From contig JBIOTQ010000151.1 of NCBI GenBank assembly GCA_044866075.1, positions 1 through 25,381 of the forward strand: a stretch of 25,381 nt of DNA, written 5' to 3'. This document shows positions 1 to 8,240 of this stretch, in pieces. The notes under the pieces are model-generated. The model did not search any database, was not told the DNA's origin, and saw nothing but the letters and a program-made list of their open reading frames with translations. How positions within the stretch are numbered: the first letter of the stretch is position 1; each line of letters opens with the position of its first letter. The stretch is from JBASRP01 sp044866075 (GTDB lineage Bacteria > Actinomycetota > AC-67). The position numbers and the translations under genes were made by a program.

Positions 1-20
1 CCCCCGGACCACAGACCACG

Positions 21-506
21 CTAGAAGCTGCAGCTGTCGATGCCGCGCTTCGCGTAGTATTGCTGATGGTAGTCCTCCGCCTCCCAGAACTCGTCGGCTT
101 CGGTGATCTCGGTCGCGATCGGCTTGCGGAACCGACCGGACTCATCCAATGCATGCTTGGAGGCCTCGGCGATCTTCTTCTGCTGCTCGTCGTGCGTGAA
201 GATCGCCGTCCGGTACTGCTTGCCCCAGTCTGGGCCCTGGCGGTTCTTCTGGGTCGGGTCGTGCATCGTCCAGAAGAACTCGACCAGCTCCTCGTACGAA
301 ACCACCGAGGGGTCGAACGTTACCTCGAGGGCCTCCGCGTGCCCGGTCGTGTCGGTGCAGACCAGCCTGTAGTCCGGGTTCGCGACGAACCCGCCCGTGT
401 ACCCCACCCGGGCGTCGACGACGCCCTTGATCCGCCGGAACGCGTCCTCCACGTGCCAGAAGCACCCGGCTGCGAACGTTGCTTTCTGAAGGGTCGTGGC
501 TTCCAC
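21..506 (-). CDS. msrA: Peptide-methionine (S)-S-oxide reductase MsrA
   Basis: Reduces methionine-S-sulfoxide in proteins back to methionine; a cytosolic repair enzyme recycled by thioredoxin. The 161-aa product carries the family signature GCFW at residues 14-17 with nucleophile Cys15, followed by the GYTGG segment (about 35-39) and TGHAE (54-58). Cys159, three residues from the C-terminus, is the likely resolving cysteine; Cys50 is a second candidate. I chose the GTG at 506 because AAGGAGG lies 4-5 bases upstream and MsrA homology begins right after it; the frame stays open further upstream but that extension looks non-coding. The gene is divergent from the AAA+ ATPase across 127 bp. There is no MsrB domain. 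Family assignment is close to certain. Confidence 0.96.
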   Translation of the reverse strand: MEATTLQKATFAAGCFWHVEDAFRRIKGVVDARVGYTGGFVANPDYRLVCTDTTGHAEALEVTFDPSVVSYEELVEFFWTMHDPTQKNRQGPDWGKQYRTAIFTHDEQQKKIAEASKHALDESGRFRKPIATEITEADEFWEAEDYHQQYYAKRGIDSCSF

Positions 507-620
507 TGCTCCTCCTTGTCCACGCTCTGTAACGCCTGGCACCCCTCTAGTGTGCCCGAAGACCGGGAACGTTACCTCGCAACCGAGCGAAAAGTATGGC
601 AACCGTCGACATGCCCGCGG

Positions 621-633
621 TACGCTCGCGAGC
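621..633 (+). promoter_or_regulatory. Putative leaderless -10 element plus palindrome before the AAA+ gene
   Basis: TACGCT at 621-626 fits a TANNNT -10 box and ends 7 bases before the ATG at 634, so transcription would begin at or next to the start codon (leaderless). No Shine-Dalgarno sequence is visible, which fits. GCTCGCGAGC at 624-633 is a perfect 10-bp palindrome abutting the start codon and could be an operator, though short GC palindromes also arise by chance. Confidence 0.35.
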
Positions 634-2094
634 ATGGAAGACGTGACCGGATTCGCGAAGACGTTCCAGGAATTCATGCAGCGGATGTCCGAGCTCGCCT
701 GGACCGACCGGGGGCCTACGATCAAGGATGTGGTCGATACCCACTTAGGGGTCGACTGCGCGAATCTGCCCGTCCTTTCCCAGGGGTTCCCCGCCTACGA
801 CCACGTCAACATCCAGGTGTCGATCACTGCCCTGCTCGAGGCAGACGGCCGAAAGCATCAGCTGCTTGGACTGACGGGACAACAGCGCCACTTCGTCTCG
901 TTCTCCGACCTCGTGCTGCAGGCTCACCACATGGGCATAGGCGTCGGCCCGGTCAACTTCGACAACCTTCCAATCGGGCCGGACGAGACGTTGCCCTGTG
1001 TCGGCTTCGGCCTGTACCTCGTAGACGATCGCGGACGGAAAGCGGTCTTCCTGATGCGCGGCCCGGACGACTTCGGGCCCCAGCAGGCCGTCACCATCGA
1101 AATCGTAAGCTCCGATCCGGAGCATGCCCGGGAGCTGCTCGCGGAGATCCGTAGGCTATCGATCGAGCTGAACGTCTTCCGCGGCCAAGTTCTCTCGTTC
1201 GGCGAGCCGCACATGGGCCGGTTTGGCGCCGGGCCCGTGGTGTTTTTGCGCCGGCCGAGGGTCGTGCGCGAAGACATCGTCCTTGCCGACGGTGTGCTCG
1301 AGCGAGTGGAGCGGCAGGTCTTCGGGATCGCCGAGCACCGTGACAGCTTGCGCGCGAGTGGACAGCATGTGAAGCGCGGTTTGCTCATGCACGGCCCTCC
1401 CGGATGCGGCAAGACACTGACCCTCCGTTACCTCATCACGCGAATGCGCGAGCACACGGTCTTCATCCTCACCGGAGGCAGTCTTCACATGGTTCGCCCG
1501 GCCTGTGCGCTCGCCCGGCAACTCGAACCGGCGGTCATCGTCCTCGAAGACGTCGATCTGGTTGCCGAGGAGCGCGGGATGATGGGCTCAACGACCGTCC
1601 TATTCGATTTGCTCAACGAGATGGACGGGATGGCCGGCGAGGCGGACGTCGCTTTTCTCCTCACGACCAACCGCGCGGACTTGCTCGAGCCGGCACTGGC
1701 CGCGCGGCCCGGCCGCGTCGATCTCGCCGTCGAGGTAGGCCTCCCAGATGCCGCCGCTCTATCGCGGCTCATCGAGCTCTACGGCCGAGGGTTGGACCTC
1801 CAGCTGGCCGATCTGTCGACGGTTGTCGAAAGGCTGGATGGTGTCACCGCGTCGTTTGTGAAAGAGCTCCTCCGGAAATCTGCTCTCATCGCTGCCGAGG
1901 CTACCGCCGGCGAGGGTCGGCTCACGGTCAACGACGCGTACATGAACGCCGCTTTGGACGAGCTGTTGGCGGAAGGCAACATCCTCACGAGGGTTCTTCT
2001 CGGTGCCGAAGGCAGCGCGGAAAGCGGAGAGCCTATGCCGTCCCGCCCGGGCAGGCAATGGATGGTGACGCGGTCGATGCGTCTTGGTCGGTGA
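634..2094 (+). CDS. AAA+ ATPase with an unrecognised N-terminal domain
   Basis: A 486-aa protein whose C-terminal half is a classical AAA module of the FtsH/Cdc48/proteasomal-ATPase type. Walker A is GPPGCGKT (254-261), Walker B is VIVLEDVD (301-308), sensor 1 is TTN (344-346), and an arginine-finger-like AARPGRVD segment lies around 356-363. A helical lid (about 370-450) follows. Residues 1-230 form an alpha/beta region I cannot place; it contains no transmembrane segment and no zinc-protease motif, so this is not FtsH. It probably remodels or unfolds a protein partner, but no protease or substrate gene is adjacent. The ATG at 634 is preferred because the reading frame upstream looks non-coding and a -10 box sits just before it. 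Convergent with the downstream hydrolase gene (15-bp gap). Confidence 0.88.
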   Translation: MEDVTGFAKTFQEFMQRMSELAWTDRGPTIKDVVDTHLGVDCANLPVLSQGFPAYDHVNIQVSITALLEADGRKHQLLGLTGQQRHFVSFSDLVLQAHHMGIGVGPVNFDNLPIGPDETLPCVGFGLYLVDDRGRKAVFLMRGPDDFGPQQAVTIEIVSSDPEHARELLAEIRRLSIELNVFRGQVLSFGEPHMGRFGAGPVVFLRRPRVVREDIVLADGVLERVERQVFGIAEHRDSLRASGQHVKRGLLMHGPPGCGKTLTLRYLITRMREHTVFILTGGSLHMVRPACALARQLEPAVIVLEDVDLVAEERGMMGSTTVLFDLLNEMDGMAGEADVAFLLTTNRADLLEPALAARPGRVDLAVEVGLPDAAALSRLIELYGRGLDLQLADLSTVVERLDGVTASFVKELLRKSALIAAEATAGEGRLTVNDAYMNAALDELLAEGNILTRVLLGAEGSAESGEPMPSRPGRQWMVTRSMRLGR

Positions 2095-2109
2095 GCTGAG
2101 GAAACCGGC

Positions 2110-3072
2110 CTAGGTTCGCCGCCAGAGGATCCGCTCGCCGTCGCGCTCTTGCTTGATCCGGCCCTCAACCTCGGCCAGGACCAGGTGCGAGAGGATCTCG
2201 AAGAACGCGGCGAAGCGGTGGAAACCGGGGAGGTCGTTGCCGAAGACCTCCGGCACCACGTCCCAGGCGGTCTTCGCGCCCCTGCCGAGCGCATCGACCG
2301 TCGCTTTCAGTCGGAACTCGTGGTGCGCGACGATCCGGCCGACATGCGACGCCGGGTCGAGGAACGGCTCGCCGTGGGCAGGCAGGCCGAGCCGGTAGCC
2401 GCCCTCGCCGATCCGCTTCAGTGAGTCGAGGAAGTCGCCGAGCGGGTTCGGGTTCCCGCCGGGGAAGTAGCCGACGTGCGGGGTGATCCGCGGCAGGATG
2501 TGGTCGCCGGTCAGGATGATCCCCTCATCCCCCATCTGGAAGCAGCAGTGCCCCGGCGAGTGGCCCGGCGTGTGCAGGACCCGGACGCTCCGTTCGCTCA
2601 AGTCGAAGACCTGCTCGTCCTCGAGGTACGCGTCTGGCGCGGCCGGCCGGTATTCGGTTGCGCCGAGCAGCGGCGGCGGGCCCTCGAACTGCGGGCCGCC
2701 GTGCGAGGTGAGGAAGGCGCCGAACGTTTCCTCGCCGCCCCACAGCGACTCGTACATCATCTCGACGTCGCGGCGGTGGATCATCACCTTCGCGCCGGAG
2801 CGCTCGCGGATCGGGCGGCTCATCCCGTAGTGGTCGGGGTGGTGGTGCGTGATCAGGACGGAGTCGATCTCCTCGATCGGAACGCCCGCGGCCGCCAGCC
2901 CGGCGTCGAGCGCCTTCACGCCGTCGTCGGTCGTCATCCCAGTGTCGACGAGCAGCCACGGCTCCGGACCGATCAGGTACGCGTTGCAGAAGCCGAGGTG
3001 CTCCGCGCCGGGGATCGCCGGCAGCGGGATCGGGATGCGCCAGAGCTTCGGCGCGAGTTCGTCGGCGCTCAT
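2110..3072 (-). CDS. Metallo-beta-lactamase-fold hydrolase
   Basis: A 320-aa cytosolic MBL-fold enzyme. The dinuclear-metal motif HxHxDH is present as HHHPDH (76-81), with further ligand candidates His171 in the GHSPGH segment and Asp190 in the TGDH segment. The C-terminal 100 residues look like the helical/winged-helix extension of glyoxalase-II-like and LACTB2-like proteins. Substrate is unknown; thioesters, lactones or phosphodiesters are all possible. The gene lies 52 bp downstream of the dodecin-like gene on the same strand and may share its transcript. No clear Shine-Dalgarno sequence precedes the ATG at 3072. The fold is certain, the function general. Confidence 0.9.
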   Translation of the reverse strand: MSADELAPKLWRIPIPLPAIPGAEHLGFCNAYLIGPEPWLLVDTGMTTDDGVKALDAGLAAAGVPIEEIDSVLITHHHPDHYGMSRPIRERSGAKVMIHRRDVEMMYESLWGGEETFGAFLTSHGGPQFEGPPPLLGATEYRPAAPDAYLEDEQVFDLSERSVRVLHTPGHSPGHCCFQMGDEGIILTGDHILPRITPHVGYFPGGNPNPLGDFLDSLKRIGEGGYRLGLPAHGEPFLDPASHVGRIVAHHEFRLKATVDALGRGAKTAWDVVPEVFGNDLPGFHRFAAFFEILSHLVLAEVEGRIKQERDGERILWRRT

Positions 3073-3124
3073 CAGTGGGATCGCGCCCGCCGGGCGGGTG
3101 GGTGGTCGATACGCGCAACCATGC

Positions 3125-3337
3125 TTATCCGTGCAGCTCCTCGCGGATCTCGAACGTTACGTCGAGGTCCACGACCCAGTGCGCGATGTTCCCGTCGTTC
3201 AGCTCTATCCGCAGCTCGCGCACACGAGCGCGGCGCAGGCCTCTGATCGTCACGTTCGCTCGCGCGATCGCGAGCTCGATCGCCTCTTGCACACCGTTCG
3301 GCGAGGTGCCGGTGAGCTGGATCGTCTTCTCGACCAT
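3125..3337 (-). CDS. Dodecin-family small protein lacking the flavin-contact residues
   Basis: A 70-aa protein with the dodecin pattern: a first strand ending in the GTSPNGVQEAI segment (about 10-20), one amphipathic helix, then two strands around the DGNIAHW and VDLDVTFEI segments. Dodecins form hollow 12-mers that store or buffer flavin. Aligned from memory with mycobacterial dodecin, the conserved Trp that stacks on the isoalloxazine is replaced by Arg (LRRARV where the relative has LDWFEV), and the conserved Gln after the AHF segment is Val (AHWVV). Flavin binding of the usual kind is therefore doubtful. The ATG at 3337 has a GGGGAG stretch 4 bases upstream. A TAGCCT -10 element lies upstream at 3380-3385. 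Confidence 0.87.
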   Translation of the reverse strand: MVEKTIQLTGTSPNGVQEAIELAIARANVTIRGLRRARVRELRIELNDGNIAHWVVDLDVTFEIREELHG

Positions 3338-3377
3338 GGCTCTCCCCTCGAAGCGTCAGCCCGTCCTTCGGCCGCCA

Positions 3378-3434
3378 TGAGGCTACCGGCGCGAAGACAG
3401 GGGAGCGAGCCGGGCACGTCGCGGGGTAGCCTCA
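3378..3434. repeat. 10-bp inverted repeat carrying two divergent -10 elements
   Basis: TGAGGCTACC at 3378-3387 and GGTAGCCTCA at 3425-3434 are exact reverse complements separated by 37 bp. Each arm contains TAGCCT reading outward: on the plus strand toward the LLM oxidoreductase (36 bases to its ATG) and on the minus strand toward the dodecin-like gene (42 bases to its ATG). The simplest reading is a pair of symmetric divergent promoters; a two-site operator is the alternative. The -35 regions are not obvious. Confidence 0.5.
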
Positions 3435-3468
3435 CAGCGATCTCGATCTATCCCAGAAGGAGAGCAGA

Positions 3469-4413
3469 ATGCGTGTCTGTCTGATGGTCGAAGGACAAGA
3501 GGGCGTCTCCTGGGACCAGTGGGTCGCCGTCGCTCTGGCCGCCGAGGAGGCCGGGCTCGAGGCCTTGTTCCGATCCGATCACTACCTGTCCTTCTCGCAT
3601 CCGCGCGAGCGCGTCGTGCTCGACGCGTGGGCGACCATCGCGGGCCTCGCGGCCGTCACCGAGCGCATCCACTTCGGGACGATGGTGTCGCCGGCGACTT
3701 TCCGGCACCCGTCGAACCTGGCGAAGACGGTCGTCACCGCCGACCACATCTCGGGCGGGCGCGTCGAGCTCGGACTCGGGGCCGGCTGGAACGAGGCCGA
3801 GCACCGCGCGTACGGGTTCCCGTTCCCGCCGACGAAGGTACGGATCGAGATGTTCACCGAGCAGGCGGAGATCATCCATCGCTCGTGGAACGACCGCGAG
3901 TTCAGCTTCAGCGGCAAGCACTACACGATCGAGAACCTCGACGCGCTGCCGAAGCCGGCGCACGCGCCGCACCCGAACTTCATCGTCGGCGGTCAGGCCG
4001 GGCCGAAGAGCGTGGCCGTCGCCGCGCGCTGGGCCGACGAGTACAACACGAATTTCGCGAACGCCGAGACGTGCCGGCGCCGCCGCGCGCGGGCCGACGA
4101 GGCGTGGGAGAAGGCCGGCCGCGGCGAGCCGCCGGTTTTCTCGCTGATGACCGGCTGCGTCGTCGGCCACGACGACGGCGACCTGCGCCGGCGCGCGGCG
4201 CGGCTCATGGAGCACATCGGACAGACCGGCGAGCCGCGGGCGTTCATCGACGCGCTCCCCGAGGTGATGGTGGTCGGAACCGTGGAGCAAGCAGTCGACC
4301 GGATCAGGGTGCTCGGCGATGCCGGCGTCGATCGCGTGATGATGCAGATGCAAGACCACTCCGACGTCGAGATGGTCCCCGTGCTCGGCGAGGTCGCGTC
4401 ACTCGTCGCCTAG
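3469..4413 (+). CDS. LLM-class F420-type flavin oxidoreductase
   Basis: A 314-aa luciferase-like monooxygenase-family TIM-barrel protein. Characteristic segments are the N-terminal AEEAGLEALFRSDHY, the DHISGGRVELGLGAGWNEAEH stretch (about 90-110) and the cofactor-phosphate-loop region FIVGGQAGPKSV (about 171-182). In actinobacteria such proteins usually use reduced F420 rather than FMNH2, which is inference here. The substrate is unknown. The ATG at 3469 follows AAGGAGA at an ideal distance. The stop codon overlaps the GTG of the transporter gene (TAGTG), so the two are translationally coupled, which might suggest that the exporter handles a substrate or product of this oxidoreductase. Confidence 0.92.
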   Translation: MRVCLMVEGQEGVSWDQWVAVALAAEEAGLEALFRSDHYLSFSHPRERVVLDAWATIAGLAAVTERIHFGTMVSPATFRHPSNLAKTVVTADHISGGRVELGLGAGWNEAEHRAYGFPFPPTKVRIEMFTEQAEIIHRSWNDREFSFSGKHYTIENLDALPKPAHAPHPNFIVGGQAGPKSVAVAARWADEYNTNFANAETCRRRRARADEAWEKAGRGEPPVFSLMTGCVVGHDDGDLRRRAARLMEHIGQTGEPRAFIDALPEVMVVGTVEQAVDRIRVLGDAGVDRVMMQMQDHSDVEMVPVLGEVASLVA

Positions 4414-5333
4414 TGAACCGGCGGCTCGGCCTCCTCGCGGTCTCCGCCGCGGCCGTCCTCTGGGCGTTCGGCGGCACCTACGCTCGCAAGCTGATCGATC
4501 GTGGGGCATCGCCGCTCGAGATCACCGAGGCGCGCGCGTGGATCGCATTCCTGGTTCTCGGGGTGTTCATCCTCGTGCGCAACCGCGCGCGCGGCGCGCG
4601 CGCGGCGCGTGAGCGCGCACCCGCGTGGATCGTCGTGCTCTTCGGCCTCTCGATCGCGGCGGCGAACTACTTCTACTACTCGTCGGTCGCCTCCCTGCCG
4701 GTCGCCGTCGCGATCGTGATCCAGTACACGGCGCCGGGCCTCGTCGTGCTGTGGATGGCGTTCGCCGCCCGGCATCGGCCGACGCGCCGCATCGTCGCCG
4801 CGCTACTCGCCGCGCTGGTCGGCGTCGCTCTCCTCTCGGAGCTGCCCGCCGCCCTCTCCGGCGGCGACACGACGCTGGCGGCCAAGGGCGTCGCCGCCGC
4901 CGTCGCGTCGGCGTTCGCGTTCGCGTCGTACATCCTCACCGGCGAACACGTCGAGCGCGCCGCCGGGCCGGAGGGCGCTCTCGTCCGGGGGTTCGGCGTC
5001 GCCGGCGTGATGTGGATCATCGTGCAAGCGATCCGCGGGCGTCCGGACACGCTCCTCGATGGGTCGCTGTTACCGGGCGTGATCCTCCTCGGGATCGTCG
5101 CTACGGTGATCCCGTTCTCGCTCTTCCTGTGGGGGCTCGCGCGCATCGGGCCGTCGCGTGCGGGGATCGTTTCGACGCTCGAGCCGCTCTCGGCCGCCGT
5201 GCTCGCCTACCTCTGGCTGAACCAGTCGCTGGGGGGCTGGCAGATCGCCGGTGCCGCGCTCGTGGTTATCGGAATCGCCGTGGTGCAGTCGGAGCGCACC
5301 GACGCGGTCCCGGCCCCGGCGCCTCTCGAATAA
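4413..5333 (+). CDS. EamA-family (DMT) transporter
   Basis: A 306-aa integral membrane protein with about ten hydrophobic helices arranged as two EamA repeats, the second containing the typical VIPFSLFLWGLARIGPSRAG and LEPLSAAVLAYLWL segments. The family exports small metabolites such as amino acids or cofactors from the cytoplasm. The GTG start at 4413 shares one base with the preceding stop codon and is followed by a positively charged NRR segment before the first helix, as expected. The C-terminus is a short Pro/Ala-rich tail. It converges on the secreted hydrolase gene with a 4-bp gap, leaving no room for an ordinary terminator. Confidence 0.92.
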   Translation: MNRRLGLLAVSAAAVLWAFGGTYARKLIDRGASPLEITEARAWIAFLVLGVFILVRNRARGARAARERAPAWIVVLFGLSIAAANYFYYSSVASLPVAVAIVIQYTAPGLVVLWMAFAARHRPTRRIVAALLAALVGVALLSELPAALSGGDTTLAAKGVAAAVASAFAFASYILTGEHVERAAGPEGALVRGFGVAGVMWIIVQAIRGRPDTLLDGSLLPGVILLGIVATVIPFSLFLWGLARIGPSRAGIVSTLEPLSAAVLAYLWLNQSLGGWQIAGAALVVIGIAVVQSERTDAVPAPAPLE

Positions 5334-5337
5334 GCGT

Positions 5338-7281
5338 CTAGTCCGGGAAGCATCGCACCTGGTAGTACTCGCCGCACGCGAGCGGCGGCCCGAGCTTCAC
5401 GCCGGCCAGCGACACGATCGGCAGCGTGATCCGCGACGGCGTCGTCCCGCCGAAGTGCACGGTGTTAAGCGTGGGCATCGTCGACTCACCGTAGGAGTAC
5501 TCGGAGTCGATCCAGGGGGGCGCCAGGATCTTGATCTGCAGCGAGTGACCCGGCCGGAAGACGTGCGCGACCGGCCAGATCTCGACGAGGTACTCGTAGG
5601 TCTGCATGGGCGTGATGCCGACGGGATTCACGTGTGGCCGCCACGGACGGTACAGGTACTTCTTGGTGCGTGACATGGGGTCCGCCTTCGCCGACCAGTC
5701 GCTCAGGCGATAGTCGATCGCGCGGTGGCTCGCTTTCAGGATCCCTCGCTGCAGGAACGACACGTTCCCTTGGGGATCGCGGTCGGTCACCTGGACGTAT
5801 AGCGCCGTGTCGGTCGCCGTTGAATCGACGAACAGGTTCGCCGTGATCGGCCCGTCGATCGCGGTGTTCTTGCTGAACGGCGCGCTGACGAAGTCGAGCT
5901 CGTCGGGCGCCTGCGCGACGGTGAAGGGCGGACCGAGCTCCGAGCCCGCGTCGTAGAACCACGACTGGCGTTTCGTCGCGGACAGGTACGGCGCCGTTCC
6001 GGCAGCCGTCTTCGAGCGAGAGAGCGTCCCGTTCGGTCCGAGGAAGAACGGCGTCCACCTCGTGTCCTCCAGCGGGAAGCTGCGCGACTCCTTGAACCCG
6101 TTCGAGCGGATGCCCTTCGCCGTCTCGTGCATCTCGAACAGGGTCCGGACCGAGACGGGGCGCGCCTTGATGTTCACGTACGGATCCTTGATGCCGCGCA
6201 TCCAGTAGTCCATCCACGCCTTGCGGTCGCGCCACGATTCGTCGGGGCCGACCTGCGAATCGTGGTTGCCGTTGAGCATCAGGAGGCGCTTCGGAACCCC
6301 GCGGATCGCCTCCCACAGGTGCGCGAAGCGCGGACCGGTTTGCTCGTCCTGGAACGCGCCGGTGATGTGGATCGGGACGTCGATCAGGTGCGCGTAGTAG
6401 ATGTTCGACCGCACGTGCCACCACTCGCCGTCGGTCGCCGCGATACCATGCAGGATCGGATCGTCCGGGATGTTGCGCCGGTGCGTCGCGATGTTCGCGA
6501 TGCATTGCTGCGCGATCTCGTCGGGCATGTGACGTACGAGCGGCTGCACCGACCCGCCGAGAACGTCGTATGCGGGCCGGATGGCGAGGTCCCACAACGG
6601 CGGGAAGAGGAAGTTCTGGACGCCTCCGGGATAGGTGATGCCACGGTAGACGTCGTCGATCATCCCCGACACGGTGAGGGCGGTGAGATGCTTCGTCGGG
6701 AAACGGTAGTAGTTGTACATAGCGGCGATCATGAAGCCGGTGTTGCCGCTGTACGAGTGTCCGAGGATCCCGACTTTTCCGTTCGACCAGGGCTGTTTCA
6801 CGAGCCAGTTCTCGATGACCTCGACGCCGTCGAGCGCGCCGCGCGTCGAGAAGAGATCGAACTCTCCCGACGAACAACCGGTGCCGCGTATCGACGCGTG
6901 CACCGACACGTAGCTGGCGTCGTAGCGGAACGCGCTCGTCCCCTCGTGCGAGTCGCCGGCGAGCGGCGGCTCGGGGCAATCGAAGCCTTGTTCGCGGCAG
7001 TGGTCGGCTTGCTCGCCGAGGTAGGTGCGCCCCTCGTCGGACGACGAGCCGTTCTCGTAGCCGGCCATCTCGAAGATCGAGGGGTACTTCTTCGCTCCCG
7101 GCTTTGACGGGTTGAAGGATTTTGGGAAGACGACGTTGACCGCGATCGAGGTCCCATCGGAGACGGTCACGAAGTAGTCCGGCCCGCCGTGCACGTGGTT
7201 GGCGGGGGCGGGTGCGATGGTCAGAACGGCGCCGGACAGGGCAGTGAGCAGGAGGATCGAGCACTTATGCGGACGGCGCAC
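5338..7281 (-). CDS. Secreted CocE/NonD-type X-Pro dipeptidyl-peptidase-like hydrolase
   Basis: A 647-aa serine hydrolase of the CocE/PepX family, which includes cocaine esterase, X-prolyl dipeptidyl peptidases and beta-lactam acylases. A Sec-type signal peptide spans about residues 1-28 (basic MRRPHK, a hydrophobic run, then an APA cleavage-like site). The nucleophile elbow is GHSYSG with Ser176; Asp312 (FQDEQTG) and His340 (GNHDSQ) complete a plausible triad. The C-terminal region from about 400 has the jelly-roll PepX_C pattern. Five or more cysteines are compatible with disulfides outside the membrane. The GTG at 7281 is preceded by AAGGAGG about 7 bases upstream. Likely a secreted esterase or peptidase; the substrate is not evident. 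Confidence 0.9.
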   Translation of the reverse strand: MRRPHKCSILLLTALSGAVLTIAPAPANHVHGGPDYFVTVSDGTSIAVNVVFPKSFNPSKPGAKKYPSIFEMAGYENGSSSDEGRTYLGEQADHCREQGFDCPEPPLAGDSHEGTSAFRYDASYVSVHASIRGTGCSSGEFDLFSTRGALDGVEVIENWLVKQPWSNGKVGILGHSYSGNTGFMIAAMYNYYRFPTKHLTALTVSGMIDDVYRGITYPGGVQNFLFPPLWDLAIRPAYDVLGGSVQPLVRHMPDEIAQQCIANIATHRRNIPDDPILHGIAATDGEWWHVRSNIYYAHLIDVPIHITGAFQDEQTGPRFAHLWEAIRGVPKRLLMLNGNHDSQVGPDESWRDRKAWMDYWMRGIKDPYVNIKARPVSVRTLFEMHETAKGIRSNGFKESRSFPLEDTRWTPFFLGPNGTLSRSKTAAGTAPYLSATKRQSWFYDAGSELGPPFTVAQAPDELDFVSAPFSKNTAIDGPITANLFVDSTATDTALYVQVTDRDPQGNVSFLQRGILKASHRAIDYRLSDWSAKADPMSRTKKYLYRPWRPHVNPVGITPMQTYEYLVEIWPVAHVFRPGHSLQIKILAPPWIDSEYSYGESTMPTLNTVHFGGTTPSRITLPIVSLAGVKLGPPLACGEYYQVRCFPD

Positions 7282-7318
7282 CGAGCGCCTCCTTCCGTTG
7301 CTTCAGGCGTACGGAATC

Positions 7319-7346
7319 TTGTTCGCCGGGTGCCGCTTGGTATCCT
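7319..7346 (+). promoter_or_regulatory. Putative promoter TTGTTC-16-TATCCT, near-leaderless
   Basis: TTGTTC (7319-7324) and TATCCT (7341-7346) are spaced 16 bp apart and the GTG start of the LLM gene lies 9 bases after the -10, so the leader would be only a few bases. No Shine-Dalgarno sequence precedes that start, which agrees. The same TATCCTTCCC string occurs before the dehydrogenase pair at 16404. Confidence 0.5.
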
Positions 7347-7355
7347 TCCCGCGCC

Positions 7356-8201
7356 GTGCGCTTCGGTATCACCATCTTCCTGACCGACCGGTCCATCGGC
7401 CCGGCCGAGCTCGCACGCGAAGCGGAAGCGCGGGATTTCACGTCGCTCTTCCTTCCCGAACACACGCACATCCCGAGCGCGCGGAAGACGCCGGCGCCGA
7501 TGGGCGAACCGCTTCCCGAGGAGTATCGACGCACGCTCGATCCGTTCGTCGCGCTGACGGTCGCCGCGCTCGCCACCGAGCGGTTGCGCGTCGGCACCGG
7601 GATCTGTTTGATCGCGCAACGCGATCCGATCATCACGGCGAAGGAAGTTGCGACACTCGACCACCTGTCGGGCGGACGCTTCGAGTTCGGCATCGGCTTC
7701 GGGTGGAACGTTGAAGAGATCGAGGATCACGGCGTCGCGTACCCGCGCCGGCGCGCGCTCGGTCGCGAGAACATGCTCGCGATCCTGAAGCTCTGGTCCG
7801 AAGAGGAAGCGTCGTTCGACGGCGAGTTCGTCCACATCGATCCGTCGTGGGCTTATCCGAAGCCCGTGCAGAAGCCGCGTCCGCCGTTGTACGTCGGCGG
7901 GCAAGGCGGGCCCGTTCTCTTCAAACACATCGCCGAGTACGCGGACGGGTGGATGCCGGTCGGCGCGCGCGGCGTGGCGAAGAACCTTCCGGTGTTGCGC
8001 GGGATCGTCGAGGAGGCCGGGCGCGATCCCGATCAGATCCGCGTCGTTCCGCTCGGATCGATCCCCGACCCCGGCAAGCTCGAGTACCTGCGTGGGCTCG
8101 GGATCGAGGAGATCATCCTCAACCTCCCGAGCAAGGGCGCGGACGAGGTACTCCCGATCCTCGACAAGTACACCGACGTCGTCGCGCCGTTCCTCGACTG
8201 A
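7356..8201 (+). CDS. LLM-class F420-type flavin oxidoreductase (second copy)
   Basis: A 281-aa luciferase-like TIM-barrel oxidoreductase only distantly similar to the one at 3469. It has the AEARDFTSLFLPEHTHIP segment (about 23-40), TERLRVGTGICLIAQRDPI (about 73-91), LDHLSGGRFEFGIGFGWN (about 103-120) and LYVGGQGGPV (about 179-188). The family reduces or oxygenates small substrates using a reduced deazaflavin or flavin; F420 use is inferred from lineage. The GTG at 7356 is supported by a close -10 box and by family alignment starting at the RFGI strand; there is no ribosome-binding site. The FadD3-like ligase follows 69 bp downstream but has its own operator, so the two are probably regulated separately. 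Confidence 0.9.
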   Translation: MRFGITIFLTDRSIGPAELAREAEARDFTSLFLPEHTHIPSARKTPAPMGEPLPEEYRRTLDPFVALTVAALATERLRVGTGICLIAQRDPIITAKEVATLDHLSGGRFEFGIGFGWNVEEIEDHGVAYPRRRALGRENMLAILKLWSEEEASFDGEFVHIDPSWAYPKPVQKPRPPLYVGGQGGPVLFKHIAEYADGWMPVGARGVAKNLPVLRGIVEEAGRDPDQIRVVPLGSIPDPGKLEYLRGLGIEEIILNLPSKGADEVLPILDKYTDVVAPFLD

Positions 8202-8205
8202 CGGC

Positions 8206-8235
8206 TTGTCGCTCGCGCGTCCGCGCACGTAGCAT
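8206..8235 (+). promoter_or_regulatory. Putative promoter TTGTCG-18-TAGCAT of the FadD3-like gene
   Basis: TTGTCG at 8206-8211 and TAGCAT at 8230-8235 are spaced by 18 bp. The predicted transcription start, about 7 bases after the -10, falls inside the palindromic operator at 8241-8257, which is the geometry of simple repression. Confidence 0.5.
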
Positions 8236-8240
8236 CGGTT

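Noticed and set aside
3084..3096. CGCCCG-C-CGGGCG hairpin between the dodecin and MBL genes
   Set aside because: The loop would be only one base and no U-tract follows on either strand, so an intrinsic terminator is not supported.
313..3165. Recurring GAACGTTACCTCG-like string at about 313, 568 and 3152
   Set aside because: Two of the three copies lie inside coding sequence and encode the common Val-Thr-Phe triplet of msrA and the dodecin; only the one at 568 is intergenic, so it is probably coincidence.
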